A DNA stretch of 6,595 nt from Aliarcobacter butzleri (GCA_012522985.1 JAAYJJ010000055.1:1-6595); one strand, 5' to 3'. Numbered from the stretch's first letter, positions 1-6,102 are shown. Notes: generated from the letters alone by a model not told the origin. Numbers and translations: made by a program.

Positions 1-602
1 GAACTGTAGTAGTCAAAGGCTTATCTGAAAAAGAGGTTTTAGCTGATGTAGCTATAGTACCTATTAAAATAATCCAATCAAATAATAAACAAGATATGCT
101 TATAGATACAATCAATAGTGATACTAATATAGTTTTGAATTTTTTAAAAGAGTATGGTATCAAAGATGAAGAAATTACCATATCTTCTATTAGTGTTGTA
201 GATAAAATGGCAAATGAGTACTCAAATAGTGAATTTCCTATAAGATATTTTGCCTCAAAAACTATTAATATCTATTCAAGTAATATAGAAAAAATCAAAA
301 ATCTAAGTTCTAGTTTATCAGCTTTGGCACAAAAAGGAGTTTTATATAAAGTAGATGATTATGATACCAAAATAGAGTATATCTATACAAAACTAAATGA
401 TATAAAACCATCTATGATAGAAGAGGCTACTCAAAATGCTAGATTGGTAGCAAATAAGTTTGCAAAAGATTCAAATAGCACTCTAGGAAAGATCAAAAAA
501 GCATCTCAAGGGCAATTTGAAATCTATAGCATAGATAAAAACAACGAACATATCAAAAAGATAAGAGTAGTTTCAACCATAGAGTACTATTTAGTGGATT
601 GA
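1..602 (+). CDS. SIMPL-domain (DUF541) protein, 5'-truncated
   Basis: The reading frame is open from the left edge (first whole codon at position 3) to a TGA at 600-602, giving 199 visible residues. The visible N-terminus reads TVVVKGLSEKEVLADVAIV; a V-x-G-x-S-E-x-E-x-x-A-D-x-A pattern is typical of the SIMPL/DUF541 family, which includes E. coli YggE-like proteins. The ATG at 96 lies after this motif and is not the true start; the missing part should be a short N-terminus, usually a signal peptide or single membrane anchor. The rest fits the family: alternating beta strands and helices, with a conserved-looking stretch near the C-terminus (EEATQNARLVANKFAKDS). These proteins are exported or membrane-anchored and have been linked to stress tolerance, but no activity is established. 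The 3' end overlaps the convergent flavoprotein gene by 16 bp. The family call is fairly secure; the role is unknown. Confidence 0.85.
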   Translation, partial: TVVVKGLSEKEVLADVAIVPIKIIQSNNKQDMLIDTINSDTNIVLNFLKEYGIKDEEITISSISVVDKMANEYSNSEFPIRYFASKTINIYSSNIEKIKNLSSSLSALAQKGVLYKVDDYDTKIEYIYTKLNDIKPSMIEEATQNARLVANKFAKDSNSTLGKIKKASQGQFEIYSIDKNNEHIKKIRVVSTIEYYLVD

Positions 603-1825
603 TTTGCCATAGCTTTACCAGCAAGATATCCACTAGCCCAAGCAAAATGGAGATTGTAACCACCTCTTTTACCCACTATATCTAGTACTTCGCCACTAAA
701 ATAGAGATTTTTAACTATTTTGCTTTCAAAGCTTTTATTATCAATCTCTTTTGTATTTACTCCACCACCACACACTTCAGCGTGAGCAAAGCCTTGAGTA
801 TCTACTACTTTGATTTTCCATGAACATAACTGATAAGAGAGCTTTTTGATCTCTTTAGTATTTAACTCTTTGATAATAGTCTCTTTCTCTATATGACAAA
901 TATCTAACAACACAGGAGCTAGTTTATTGGATATAATTCCACCTAATATATCCAATACCTTCTCTTCTTCAAGTCCTTTAAAGAGTTTTGTTATATTATT
1001 TGCTAGATTGTTTGAAGTTGTATTTGGAAAAAAGTTTATCTCTAGCTCTACGCTATAAGAGTTATATAAAGCCAAAGAGGCTTTTTGTGATATATCAAGT
1101 ATAGCAAATCCAGAAACTCCATAGTTTGTAAAGAGTACATCTCCTAAGATTTGTTCTTCAAAGGTTTTATTTATATATAAGCTTACGCTACATTCACATT
1201 TTAAGCCTTGAAGTCTTTTATTATAACTACTTGTAGTTTTTAGTCCAACCAAAGAAGGGTAGAGTGTAGAAAAAGTATGTCCAAATTTACTAGCTATTTC
1301 AACACCAATAGATGTTGAGTTTAGTTGTGGAGCAGCTAAAAGTCCACTAGAAATCAATACTTTACTATATCCATTATACTCTTTTTGATTTGTTACTACC
1401 CTAAAGAGATCATCTTTTTTATCTAAGCTTGTTACAAAATGATCACACAATATATTTACATTTGCTCTTTTTAGTGCCAAAGATAAAAGAGTAGTTACTG
1501 ATTTTGCTTCATTTGATAAAGGATAGACTTTGTTATTTTCTTTTATATCTATTTGTAAACCAAGCTTTGCAAAAAAGTTTTCAAACATATGAAAGTCAAA
1601 TTCTCTTAGGACATAATCCACAAATTTGGGATGTTCCCCTAAATAATGACTTGAATCTAAGTTAGTATTAGAAATATTACATCTTCCATTACCAGAAGCT
1701 AAAATCTTTTTGGCAATATTTTTATTTGCATCAAAAAGATCTATCTCTAAAGAGTTGTTTAAACTTTTTGCTATCAAAGAAGCTACTATCCCAGAAGCCC
1801 CAGCACCAATTATTGCTATTTTCAA
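587..1825 (-). CDS. HI0933/YhiN-family FAD-dependent oxidoreductase
   Basis: This 412-residue flavoprotein matches the HI0933-like family (E. coli YhiN type, often annotated as aminoacetone oxidase family or NAD(P)/FAD-dependent oxidoreductase). Residues 7-12 (GAGASG) are the dinucleotide-binding GxGxxG. Residues 39-53 (KKILASGNGRCNISN) are the family signature, and the C-terminus carries the second FAD contact (SGEVLDIVGKRGGYNL, about 377-392, followed by FAWASGYLAG). A GGGVNTKEID stretch lies just before it. The length is normal for the family. The start is TTG (1823-1825): an in-frame TAG lies two codons upstream, GxGxxG begins at residue 7, and AAAGGA sits 8 nt upstream. A good promoter lies just ahead (1848-1877). 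It is transcribed alone, divergent from tpx, and overlaps the SIMPL gene by 16 bp at its 3' end. Cytoplasmic; the physiological substrate is not known for this family, so I give no symbol. Confidence 0.93.
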   Translation of the reverse strand: MKIAIIGAGASGIVASLIAKSLNNSLEIDLFDANKNIAKKILASGNGRCNISNTNLDSSHYLGEHPKFVDYVLREFDFHMFENFFAKLGLQIDIKENNKVYPLSNEAKSVTTLLSLALKRANVNILCDHFVTSLDKKDDLFRVVTNQKEYNGYSKVLISSGLLAAPQLNSTSIGVEIASKFGHTFSTLYPSLVGLKTTSSYNKRLQGLKCECSVSLYINKTFEEQILGDVLFTNYGVSGFAILDISQKASLALYNSYSVELEINFFPNTTSNNLANNITKLFKGLEEEKVLDILGGIISNKLAPVLLDICHIEKETIIKELNTKEIKKLSYQLCSWKIKVVDTQGFAHAEVCGGGVNTKEIDNKSFESKIVKNLYFSGEVLDIVGKRGGYNLHFAWASGYLAGKAMANQSTK

Positions 1826-1847
1826 ACACTATATCCTTTTTTAAATG

Positions 1848-1877
1848 ATTATAGTTTAAAAACGATAAAAGAGTCAT
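1848..1877 (-). promoter_or_regulatory. Promoter of the flavoprotein gene
   Basis: On the minus strand a perfect TATAAT (1848-1853) is preceded, with an 18-nt spacer, by ATGACT (1872-1877), four of six matches to the -35 consensus. Transcription would start near 1841, leaving a leader of about 16 nt that contains AAAGGA (about 1834-1839) in front of the TTG start. Confidence 0.5.
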
Positions 1878-1902
1878 AAATGTGTTACAAAAAGTAAAAA
1901 AT

Positions 1903-1921
1903 ATAGTTAATTGCTAACTAT
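1903..1921. repeat. Interrupted palindrome in divergent intergenic region
   Basis: The arms ATAGTTA (1903-1909) and TAACTAT (1915-1921) are perfect inverted repeats around a 5-nt centre (ATTGC). A few further A-T pairs are possible outside one mismatch because A-rich and T-rich runs flank it. It lies near the middle of the 178-bp region between the divergent flavoprotein and tpx genes, upstream of both candidate promoters. That position fits an operator for a dimeric regulator. The T-run to its right also allows a weak hairpin terminator, but no gene ends nearby that would need one. The repeat is directly visible; its function is a guess. Confidence 0.4.
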
Positions 1922-1942
1922 TTTTATTTAATAAATTCAATT

Positions 1943-1973
1943 AAGACATTTTTTATCCTAATTATCATAAAAT
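1943..1973 (+). promoter_or_regulatory. Candidate tpx promoter
   Basis: A -10-like TAAAAT (1968-1973) is preceded by AAGACA (1943-1948), which matches four of six -35 positions but with a long 19-nt spacer. Campylobacterota sigma-70 promoters often lack a recognisable -35 and rely on an AT-rich upstream tract, which is present. Transcription would start near 1980, leaving a leader of about 25 nt with the ribosome binding site. Other AT-rich hexamers nearby could serve instead. Confidence 0.35.
1953..1967 (+). promoter_or_regulatory. Possible PerR/Fur-type operator at tpx
   Basis: TTATCCTAATTATCA matches the published Bacillus PerR box pattern TTATAATNATTATAA at 11 of 14 defined positions. 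The opposite strand contains GATAAT, the unit of Fur-type boxes. It lies against the candidate tpx -10, where a repressor would act, and peroxide or iron control would suit a thiol peroxidase. The region is so AT-rich that a match of this quality can arise by chance, so this is only a suggestion. Confidence 0.2.
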
Positions 1974-1989
1974 TTCATTACATTTAAAT

Positions 1990-1995
1990 AAGGAG
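1990..1995 (+). promoter_or_regulatory. tpx ribosome binding site (fixes the ATT start)
   Basis: AAGGAG is a strong Shine-Dalgarno sequence that ends 8 nt before ATT at 2004-2006. An in-frame TAA at 1989-1991 means the tpx frame cannot extend further upstream. Between that stop and the conserved protein, the only codons are GGA, GAG, TAT, AAT and ATT, so this site and its spacing single out ATT as the initiation codon. Confidence 0.8.
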
Positions 1996-2003
1996 AGTAT
2001 AAT

Positions 2004-2552
2004 ATTGCTACAGTTACATTAAAAGGTAATGTTTGTAACTTAACAGGTAATGAGGTAAATGTTGGTGATAAAGCACCAGAGGTAACAGTTGTAAATTCAG
2101 AAGGTTTAGCTGATAAGGTAGTAGGTGGTGCTCAAGCAAAAACTCAACTAATAGTTGTAGTTCCTTCACTAGATACTCCAGTATGTGCGGCTGAAACAAG
2201 AAAATTCAACGAAAAAGCAGCAGCTATAGAAGGTGTTGATGTTACAGTTGTATCTATGGATTTACCATTTGCAGCAGGGAGATTTTGTTCAGCTGAGGGT
2301 ATAGAAAACCTAACAGTTGCAAGTGATTTTAGAAATAAAGATTTTGCAAATGCTTATGGTGTCTTGATAGCAGATGGTGCATTAGCTGGTATTACTTGTA
2401 GAGCTATTTTTGTAGTAGATACTAAAGGAATAGTTACATATAAAGAGATTGTTCCAGAAATAACAGCAGAACCAGAATATGAAAAAGCTTTAGAAGCTGC
2501 ACTAAAAGCTGCTCCAAAAACAACTTGTTGTGGAAGCGGACATTGTAGCTAA
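2004..2552 (+). CDS. tpx: Thiol peroxidase Tpx (atypical 2-Cys peroxiredoxin), ATT start
   Basis: Tpx reduces hydrogen peroxide and organic peroxides using thioredoxin. Starting from ATT at 2004 the protein is 182 residues and opens MATVTLKGN. The peroxidatic site DTPVC puts cysteine at 61, the resolving cysteine in RFC is at 95, Thr58 and Arg133 are present, and these numbers equal those of E. coli Tpx, which supports this start. No ATG, GTG or TTG occurs in frame until ATG at 2256 (residue 85), which lies after the catalytic Cys61 and would give an inactive fragment. A strong AAGGAG is spaced correctly for ATT. The frame is intact with no internal stop, so this is not an ordinary pseudogene; a true rare start or a G-to-T change (mutation or sequencing error) are the options. 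The C-terminus extends about 13 residues past the E. coli end and finishes CCGSGHCS, a cysteine-rich tail. Monocistronic, with a terminator directly downstream. Confidence 0.93.
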   Translation: MATVTLKGNVCNLTGNEVNVGDKAPEVTVVNSEGLADKVVGGAQAKTQLIVVVPSLDTPVCAAETRKFNEKAAAIEGVDVTVVSMDLPFAAGRFCSAEGIENLTVASDFRNKDFANAYGVLIADGALAGITCRAIFVVDTKGIVTYKEIVPEITAEPEYEKALEAALKAAPKTTCCGSGHCS

Positions 2553-2556
2553 ATAT

Positions 2557-2586
2557 AAATCGGAAAATTAATTTTTCCGATTTTTT
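2557..2586 (+). terminator. Intrinsic terminator of tpx
   Basis: An 11-bp perfect stem (2557-2567 with 2573-2583; core ATCGGAAAA / TTTTCCGAT) encloses a 5-nt loop (TTAAT). It runs into six T residues at 2581-2586. It starts 5 nt after the tpx stop codon and should end that transcript before the carboxypeptidase promoter. Confidence 0.9.
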
Positions 2587-2639
2587 AAACTCTTATAAGT
2601 TATTTATTACATAAATCTCATTATTTACTTTTTATTTTA

Positions 2640-2668
2640 TTTTCATTTTACTTTATATTTGTTACAAT
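2640..2668 (+). promoter_or_regulatory. Promoter of the DD-carboxypeptidase gene
   Basis: TACAAT (2663-2668, five of six -10 matches) is preceded after exactly 17 nt by TTTTCA (2640-2645, four of six -35 matches), within a T-rich tract. Transcription would start near 2675, and AGGAAG (2690-2695) lies 6 nt before the ATG at 2702. Together with the terminator just upstream, this makes the gene an independent unit. Confidence 0.5.
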
Positions 2669-2701
2669 CTAGTAAACTATTTAAAAGATAGGAAGTTTAT
2701 T

Positions 2702-3586
2702 ATGATTATCAGGATATTATTTATTTCATTATTTTGTACATCTTTTTTATTTGCCAAATCTAGTGCAGTATTTCAAAAAATAGAAAAAGAGATGGATTCT
2801 ATTATTGTAAAAGATCTCTCAAATGATAAGTTTATTTTCTCCAAAGCTCAAAACAAATCAGTAAGACCAGCAAGTTTAACTAAAATAATGACAACAATTT
2901 TAGCTATAGAAAGTAGTAAATTTCATAATATTGTAACTATTACAAAAGATATGATCAATGTTGAGCCTACTATTGCAGGATTTGAAGTAGGAGATAGGGT
3001 ATTTTTAAGAGATTTAGTTTATGCAGCATTGATCAAATCAGCCAACGATGCAGCAAATGCAATAGCATACTATTTGGGTGATGGAGATAAAGAAAAATTT
3101 ATTGCTATGATGAATGAAAAAGCAAAAGCTTTGGGTATGAATAGTACAAACTTCACAAATCCATCTGGTTTTGATATAGGAAAACACTATTCAACTGCTA
3201 ATGACTTACTACTTCTTACAGAGTATGCTATTAAAAATCAAACATTTAATAATATAGTAAAACTAAATAAATATACTATTAATATGGTAAACTCACATAA
3301 AAAAATAGCCCTATATACTAGTAATAGATTACAAAAAAAAGATAAATATGTTGTAGGAATAAAAACAGGATATACCAAAAAAGCAGGAGCTTGTCTTATA
3401 GCAAGAGCTAAAAAGAATGATAAAGATATACTTTTAGTTATGCTAAACTCAAATAATAGATGGGCAATAGCTAAAAATGCACTTGAAGAAGCAACAAAAA
3501 ACACTCCTTCAAGTACAAAAAGTAACTTTTCTCAAAAGATTGCCCATCAAGGAAAAGAGAGCCTTTTATCTAAAGGGAAAAGTTAA
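2702..3586 (+). CDS. D-alanyl-D-alanine carboxypeptidase (peptidase S11, DacA-type)
   Basis: A 294-residue serine-type DD-carboxypeptidase that removes the terminal D-alanine from peptidoglycan stem peptides in the periplasm. All three penicillin-binding motifs are visible: SLTK at 58-61 (nucleophile Ser58, Lys61), SAN at 113-115 and KTG at 221-223. The family stretches RPASLTKIMT, EVGDRVFLRDL, SANDAANA and NPSGFD are also present. Residues 1-18 form a signal peptide (hydrophobic ILFISLFCTSFLF, likely cleavage after LFA). The protein ends soon after the catalytic domain in a polar Lys/Ser-rich tail (about 266-294). It lacks the PBP5 C-terminal domain and the amphipathic membrane anchor seen in enzymes of about 380-400 residues, so it may be soluble in the periplasm. 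The start is the only ATG near a good AGGAAG. Its 3' end overlaps convergent clpA by 17 bp. Family certain; which Dac paralogue is not, so no symbol is given. Confidence 0.93.
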   Translation: MIIRILFISLFCTSFLFAKSSAVFQKIEKEMDSIIVKDLSNDKFIFSKAQNKSVRPASLTKIMTTILAIESSKFHNIVTITKDMINVEPTIAGFEVGDRVFLRDLVYAALIKSANDAANAIAYYLGDGDKEKFIAMMNEKAKALGMNSTNFTNPSGFDIGKHYSTANDLLLLTEYAIKNQTFNNIVKLNKYTINMVNSHKKIALYTSNRLQKKDKYVVGIKTGYTKKAGACLIARAKKNDKDILLVMLNSNNRWAIAKNALEEATKNTPSSTKSNFSQKIAHQGKESLLSKGKS

Positions 3587-5768
3587 AGCTAAACTCTTTA
3601 TCCTTAAAATCAACGCTAACTTTACCACCGTTTTTAAGTTTACCAAAAAGTATCTCATCTGTTAGTGGCTCTTTGATCTTTTGATTTATAACTCTTTGTA
3701 GTGGTCTAGCTCCAAAGGCTTTATCATATCCTAAAATTGCCAACTCTTTAATGGCACTATTTGTTAGCTTTAGAGTGATTTTTTTATCCTCTAAAATTGA
3801 TGATAAATCAGAAATAAATTTTTTCACAACAAGCTCAACAGTACTTTTATCAAGATGAGTAAACTCTATTATAGCATCAAGTCTATTTCTAAATTCTGGT
3901 GAAAAGAACTTATTTATAGCATATGATCTATTTAGATTATCATCTTTAGCAAAACCCATAACACTAGCTTCATTTGAGCCTAGGTTTGATGTCATTATAA
4001 TAATAACATTTTGAAAATCAGCAATATTGCCGTCATTATCTTGTAGTTTGGCATTATCTAAAACTTGCAATAAAACATTCATAATATCCATATGAGCCTT
4101 TTCTATCTCATCAAGAAGTAGTACACTATGAGGATGTTTTCGTATATGCTCAACTAAAAGTCCACCTTTTTCATATCCTACATATCCAGCTGGTGCTCCT
4201 ATTAGCTTACTTATAGAGTGAGCTTCCATATATTCACTCATATCAAATCTTATAAAACTAATACCAAGTATATTTGATAACTCTTTTGCTATTTCTGTTT
4301 TACCTACACCAGTAGGACCTGTAAACAAAAAGTTACCTATAGGTTTATTTTGAGTTGTAAGTCCAGCTTTATTTAGTTTGATAGCTTTTGATACTTTTTC
4401 TATAGCTTTATCTTGTCCAAATACTCTTTTTTTAAGATTTTGTTCAAGATTTTTTAAGCTACTTAGCTCTGATATAGTTGCACTTTTTGGCGGAATGGAA
4501 GCTATTTTTGAAAGAGCTAGTTCTATATCTTTAGTAGATATGCTTTTTTTCTTTGCTATTTTAGCTATTGCTCCAGCTTCATCCATAATATCTATAGCAC
4601 TATCAGGTAAAAACCTATCATTTATATATTTATCGGCCAAATGTACACAGCTAGAGATAATGTTTTTATTGTATTTTACACCATGAAACTCTTCATAGTA
4701 GCTTTTTAAACCCTCAAGTATAGTAATAGAGTCTTCTAGTGATGGCTCTTTTATATCTATTTTTGAAAATCTCCTACTAAAGGCTTTGTCTTTTCCTAGG
4801 TTTTGTTTATACTCTGTATAGGTTGTAGCACCTATACATTTAATCTCTCCACTACTTAAAAAAGGTTTTAAGATATTGGATGCATCCATAGAGTTGCCAC
4901 TAGTAGATCCAGCACCTATAATAGTATGTATCTCATCAATAAAAACTATAGCATTTGGTACTTTTAAGATTTGTGTTAAAAATGACTTTAATTTTTTCTC
5001 AAAATCCCCTCTATATTTTGTACCAGCTATCATACCACCCATATCTAGGGAGTAGATTTTACTCTCTTTTAAAAACTCAGGAACATCACCATTTGCTATT
5101 TTTAGGGCAAGTCCTTCAACTATAGCGGTTTTACCAACTCCAGCTTCACCTACAAGTAAGGGATTATTCTTTTTTCTTCTTAATAAAACTTCAATTATTC
5201 TATTTAGTTCATTTTCTCTTCCAACAACAGGATCTATTTTACCATCACGTGCTTTTTGGACAAGTTCAGTTGAGTTTTGTAATAAAACATCATTAGGTGT
5301 AGAGTCATCTTTGTTTTCATCTTCATACTGATCATTATAGTTTGGATGGCTTACCTCTTCAAGAATATCTATTTTTTCTATACCTTGAAGTCTAAGGAGA
5401 TAACTAGCATATGATTTATCGTTGTTTATGATACTTACAAACATATCTTCTACTCTTGCATCACCACCACCTCTAGTTCTGCTAATATGAGATATCATAT
5501 TTTCTATAGTATTTGTTAAAACAGCACTCTCTATAGGCTCATCTATTACACCATCAGGAAGAACGGGAATACTACTATTAATATGAAGGGTAAGCTCTTT
5601 TGTAATAGTTTGGATATCTATACTAAATTCATCTAACATATTTTTAATATTTTGATTTTCTAAAAGTGATAAAAAAACATGCTCAACCGTTAAGTACTCA
5701 TGCCTATTTGTTTTTGCATACTCTATTGCTTTTGAAAAAACTTCTCTTAACTCTTGGCTTATCATCAT
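3570..5768 (-). CDS. clpA: ATP-dependent Clp protease ATP-binding subunit ClpA
   Basis: ClpA is the AAA+ unfoldase that feeds substrates to ClpP in the cytoplasm. The 732 residues are in family order. The Clp N domain spans about 1-140 and is followed by an acidic linker (about 143-161). AAA domain 1 has Walker A GEAGVGKT 207-214, Walker B FIDE 276-279, pore loop KYRG 251-254 and RRF 332-334. AAA domain 2 has Walker A GPTGVGKT 484-491, Walker B LLDE 551-554, pore loop GYVG 528-531 and sensor-2 GARPLQR 686-692. There is no coiled-coil M domain, which separates it from ClpB and ClpC, and the length is close to E. coli ClpA (758). The ClpP-docking loop appears as MGF (604-606) rather than IGL/IGF. 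Two ATGs are adjacent; the second (5763-5765) is better spaced from the GAGGA. The first ATG overlaps the clpS stop by 1 nt, so the two genes are co-translated. The 3' end overlaps the carboxypeptidase gene by 17 bp. Confidence 0.96.
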   Translation of the reverse strand: MMISQELREVFSKAIEYAKTNRHEYLTVEHVFLSLLENQNIKNMLDEFSIDIQTITKELTLHINSSIPVLPDGVIDEPIESAVLTNTIENMISHISRTRGGGDARVEDMFVSIINNDKSYASYLLRLQGIEKIDILEEVSHPNYNDQYEDENKDDSTPNDVLLQNSTELVQKARDGKIDPVVGRENELNRIIEVLLRRKKNNPLLVGEAGVGKTAIVEGLALKIANGDVPEFLKESKIYSLDMGGMIAGTKYRGDFEKKLKSFLTQILKVPNAIVFIDEIHTIIGAGSTSGNSMDASNILKPFLSSGEIKCIGATTYTEYKQNLGKDKAFSRRFSKIDIKEPSLEDSITILEGLKSYYEEFHGVKYNKNIISSCVHLADKYINDRFLPDSAIDIMDEAGAIAKIAKKKSISTKDIELALSKIASIPPKSATISELSSLKNLEQNLKKRVFGQDKAIEKVSKAIKLNKAGLTTQNKPIGNFLFTGPTGVGKTEIAKELSNILGISFIRFDMSEYMEAHSISKLIGAPAGYVGYEKGGLLVEHIRKHPHSVLLLDEIEKAHMDIMNVLLQVLDNAKLQDNDGNIADFQNVIIIMTSNLGSNEASVMGFAKDDNLNRSYAINKFFSPEFRNRLDAIIEFTHLDKSTVELVVKKFISDLSSILEDKKITLKLTNSAIKELAILGYDKAFGARPLQRVINQKIKEPLTDEILFGKLKNGGKVSVDFKDKEFSFNFSL

Positions 5769-6061
5769 TAATCCTCTTGAATTATTGCTTTTAATGGAAA
5801 ATTACTGCTTCTTGCCATATCTCTTACTTGAGTTGATTTGGTAATAGCTATTTCATATGTATAAACTCCACACACCTCTTTGCCATTGTTGTGGATATTT
5901 AACATTATTGTAGAGGCTTCAGATAGAGATTTTTTAAAAACTTTCATTAAAACCTCTATTACAAACTCCATAGTTGTATAATCATCATTAAGTAAGATTA
6001 CTTTATACATTTTTGGCTCTTCTATCTCGTTTTTATACATAGATTCAAACTCTGTTGCCAC
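5768..6061 (-). CDS. clpS: ATP-dependent Clp protease adaptor ClpS
   Basis: ClpS binds destabilising N-terminal residues (N-degron pathway) and hands the proteins to ClpA. The 97-residue protein has the full ClpS core: YKVILLNDDYTTMEFVIEVL (19-38) with the NDD that contacts the substrate amino group (25-27) and Met31 at the gatekeeper position. It also has MLNIHNNG (53-60) with His57, and VCGVYTYEIAITK (63-75). The N-terminal tail of about 18 residues is the flexible segment that engages ClpA. The start is GTG (6059-6061) with AAAGGA 5 nt upstream; the next in-frame ATG (residue 8) has no comparable site. The stop codon shares one base with the first clpA ATG (TAATG), so clpS and clpA form a coupled operon. 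The promoter lies upstream inside the start of divergent bioD. Confidence 0.95.
   Translation of the reverse strand: MATEFESMYKNEIEEPKMYKVILLNDDYTTMEFVIEVLMKVFKKSLSEASTIMLNIHNNGKEVCGVYTYEIAITKSTQVRDMARSSNFPLKAIIQED
5772..5776 (-). promoter_or_regulatory. clpA ribosome binding site inside clpS
   Basis: GAGGA (minus strand) lies in the last codons of clpS. It is only 3 nt from the first clpA ATG (5766-5768) but 6 nt from the second (5763-5765), so the second ATG is the better-placed initiator. The predicted protein would then lose one methionine. Confidence 0.55.
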
Positions 6062-6089
6062 ACAAATCCTTTATTTAACTTATTTTATA

Positions 6090-6095
6090 TATAAT
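6090..6095 (+). promoter_or_regulatory. bioD -10 box, leaderless arrangement
   Basis: A perfect TATAAT ends 7 nt before the bioD ATG (6103). At normal spacing the transcript would begin at about 6102-6103, at or next to the A of the start codon. No -35 hexamer is clear at 17 nt, and no purine-rich ribosome binding site lies between the box and the ATG. Confidence 0.45.
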
Positions 6096-6102
6096 ACCTC
6101 TT

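Noticed and set aside
96..602. ATG at 96 as the start of the SIMPL protein
   Set aside because: The family signature KGLSEKEVLADVA lies upstream of it in the same open frame, so the gene extends beyond the left window edge.
2014..2199. Minus-strand 61-residue ORF
   Set aside because: It lies wholly antisense to tpx, has low-complexity Leu/His-rich composition, and matches no recognised family.
2256..2552. A 98-residue ATG-started ORF as the real gene
   Set aside because: It is the C-terminal half of Tpx; it lacks the peroxidatic Cys61, and the same frame is open and conserved back to 2004 with a good ribosome binding site.
2004..2552. tpx as a pseudogene with a lost start
   Set aside because: The frame is intact, the catalytic residues are all present, codon use is clean and the ribosome binding site is retained with correct spacing; a rare start is simpler, though a recent start-codon mutation cannot be excluded.
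3238..3504. Minus-strand 88-residue ORF rich in Phe/Leu
   Set aside because: Antisense shadow of the carboxypeptidase gene, which has all catalytic motifs in its own frame.
3562..3576. Bidirectional terminator between the carboxypeptidase gene and clpA
   Set aside because: The stem is only 5 bp and lacks a T tract on either strand.
3477..3665. Plus-strand 62-residue ORF spanning the end of the carboxypeptidase gene
   Set aside because: Out-of-frame with two well supported genes, low-complexity Lys-rich sequence, no ribosome binding site of note.
4378..4686. Plus-strand 102-residue hydrophobic ORF
   Set aside because: Antisense to the conserved central part of clpA; hydrophobic composition is a usual by-product of reading the complement of charged helices.
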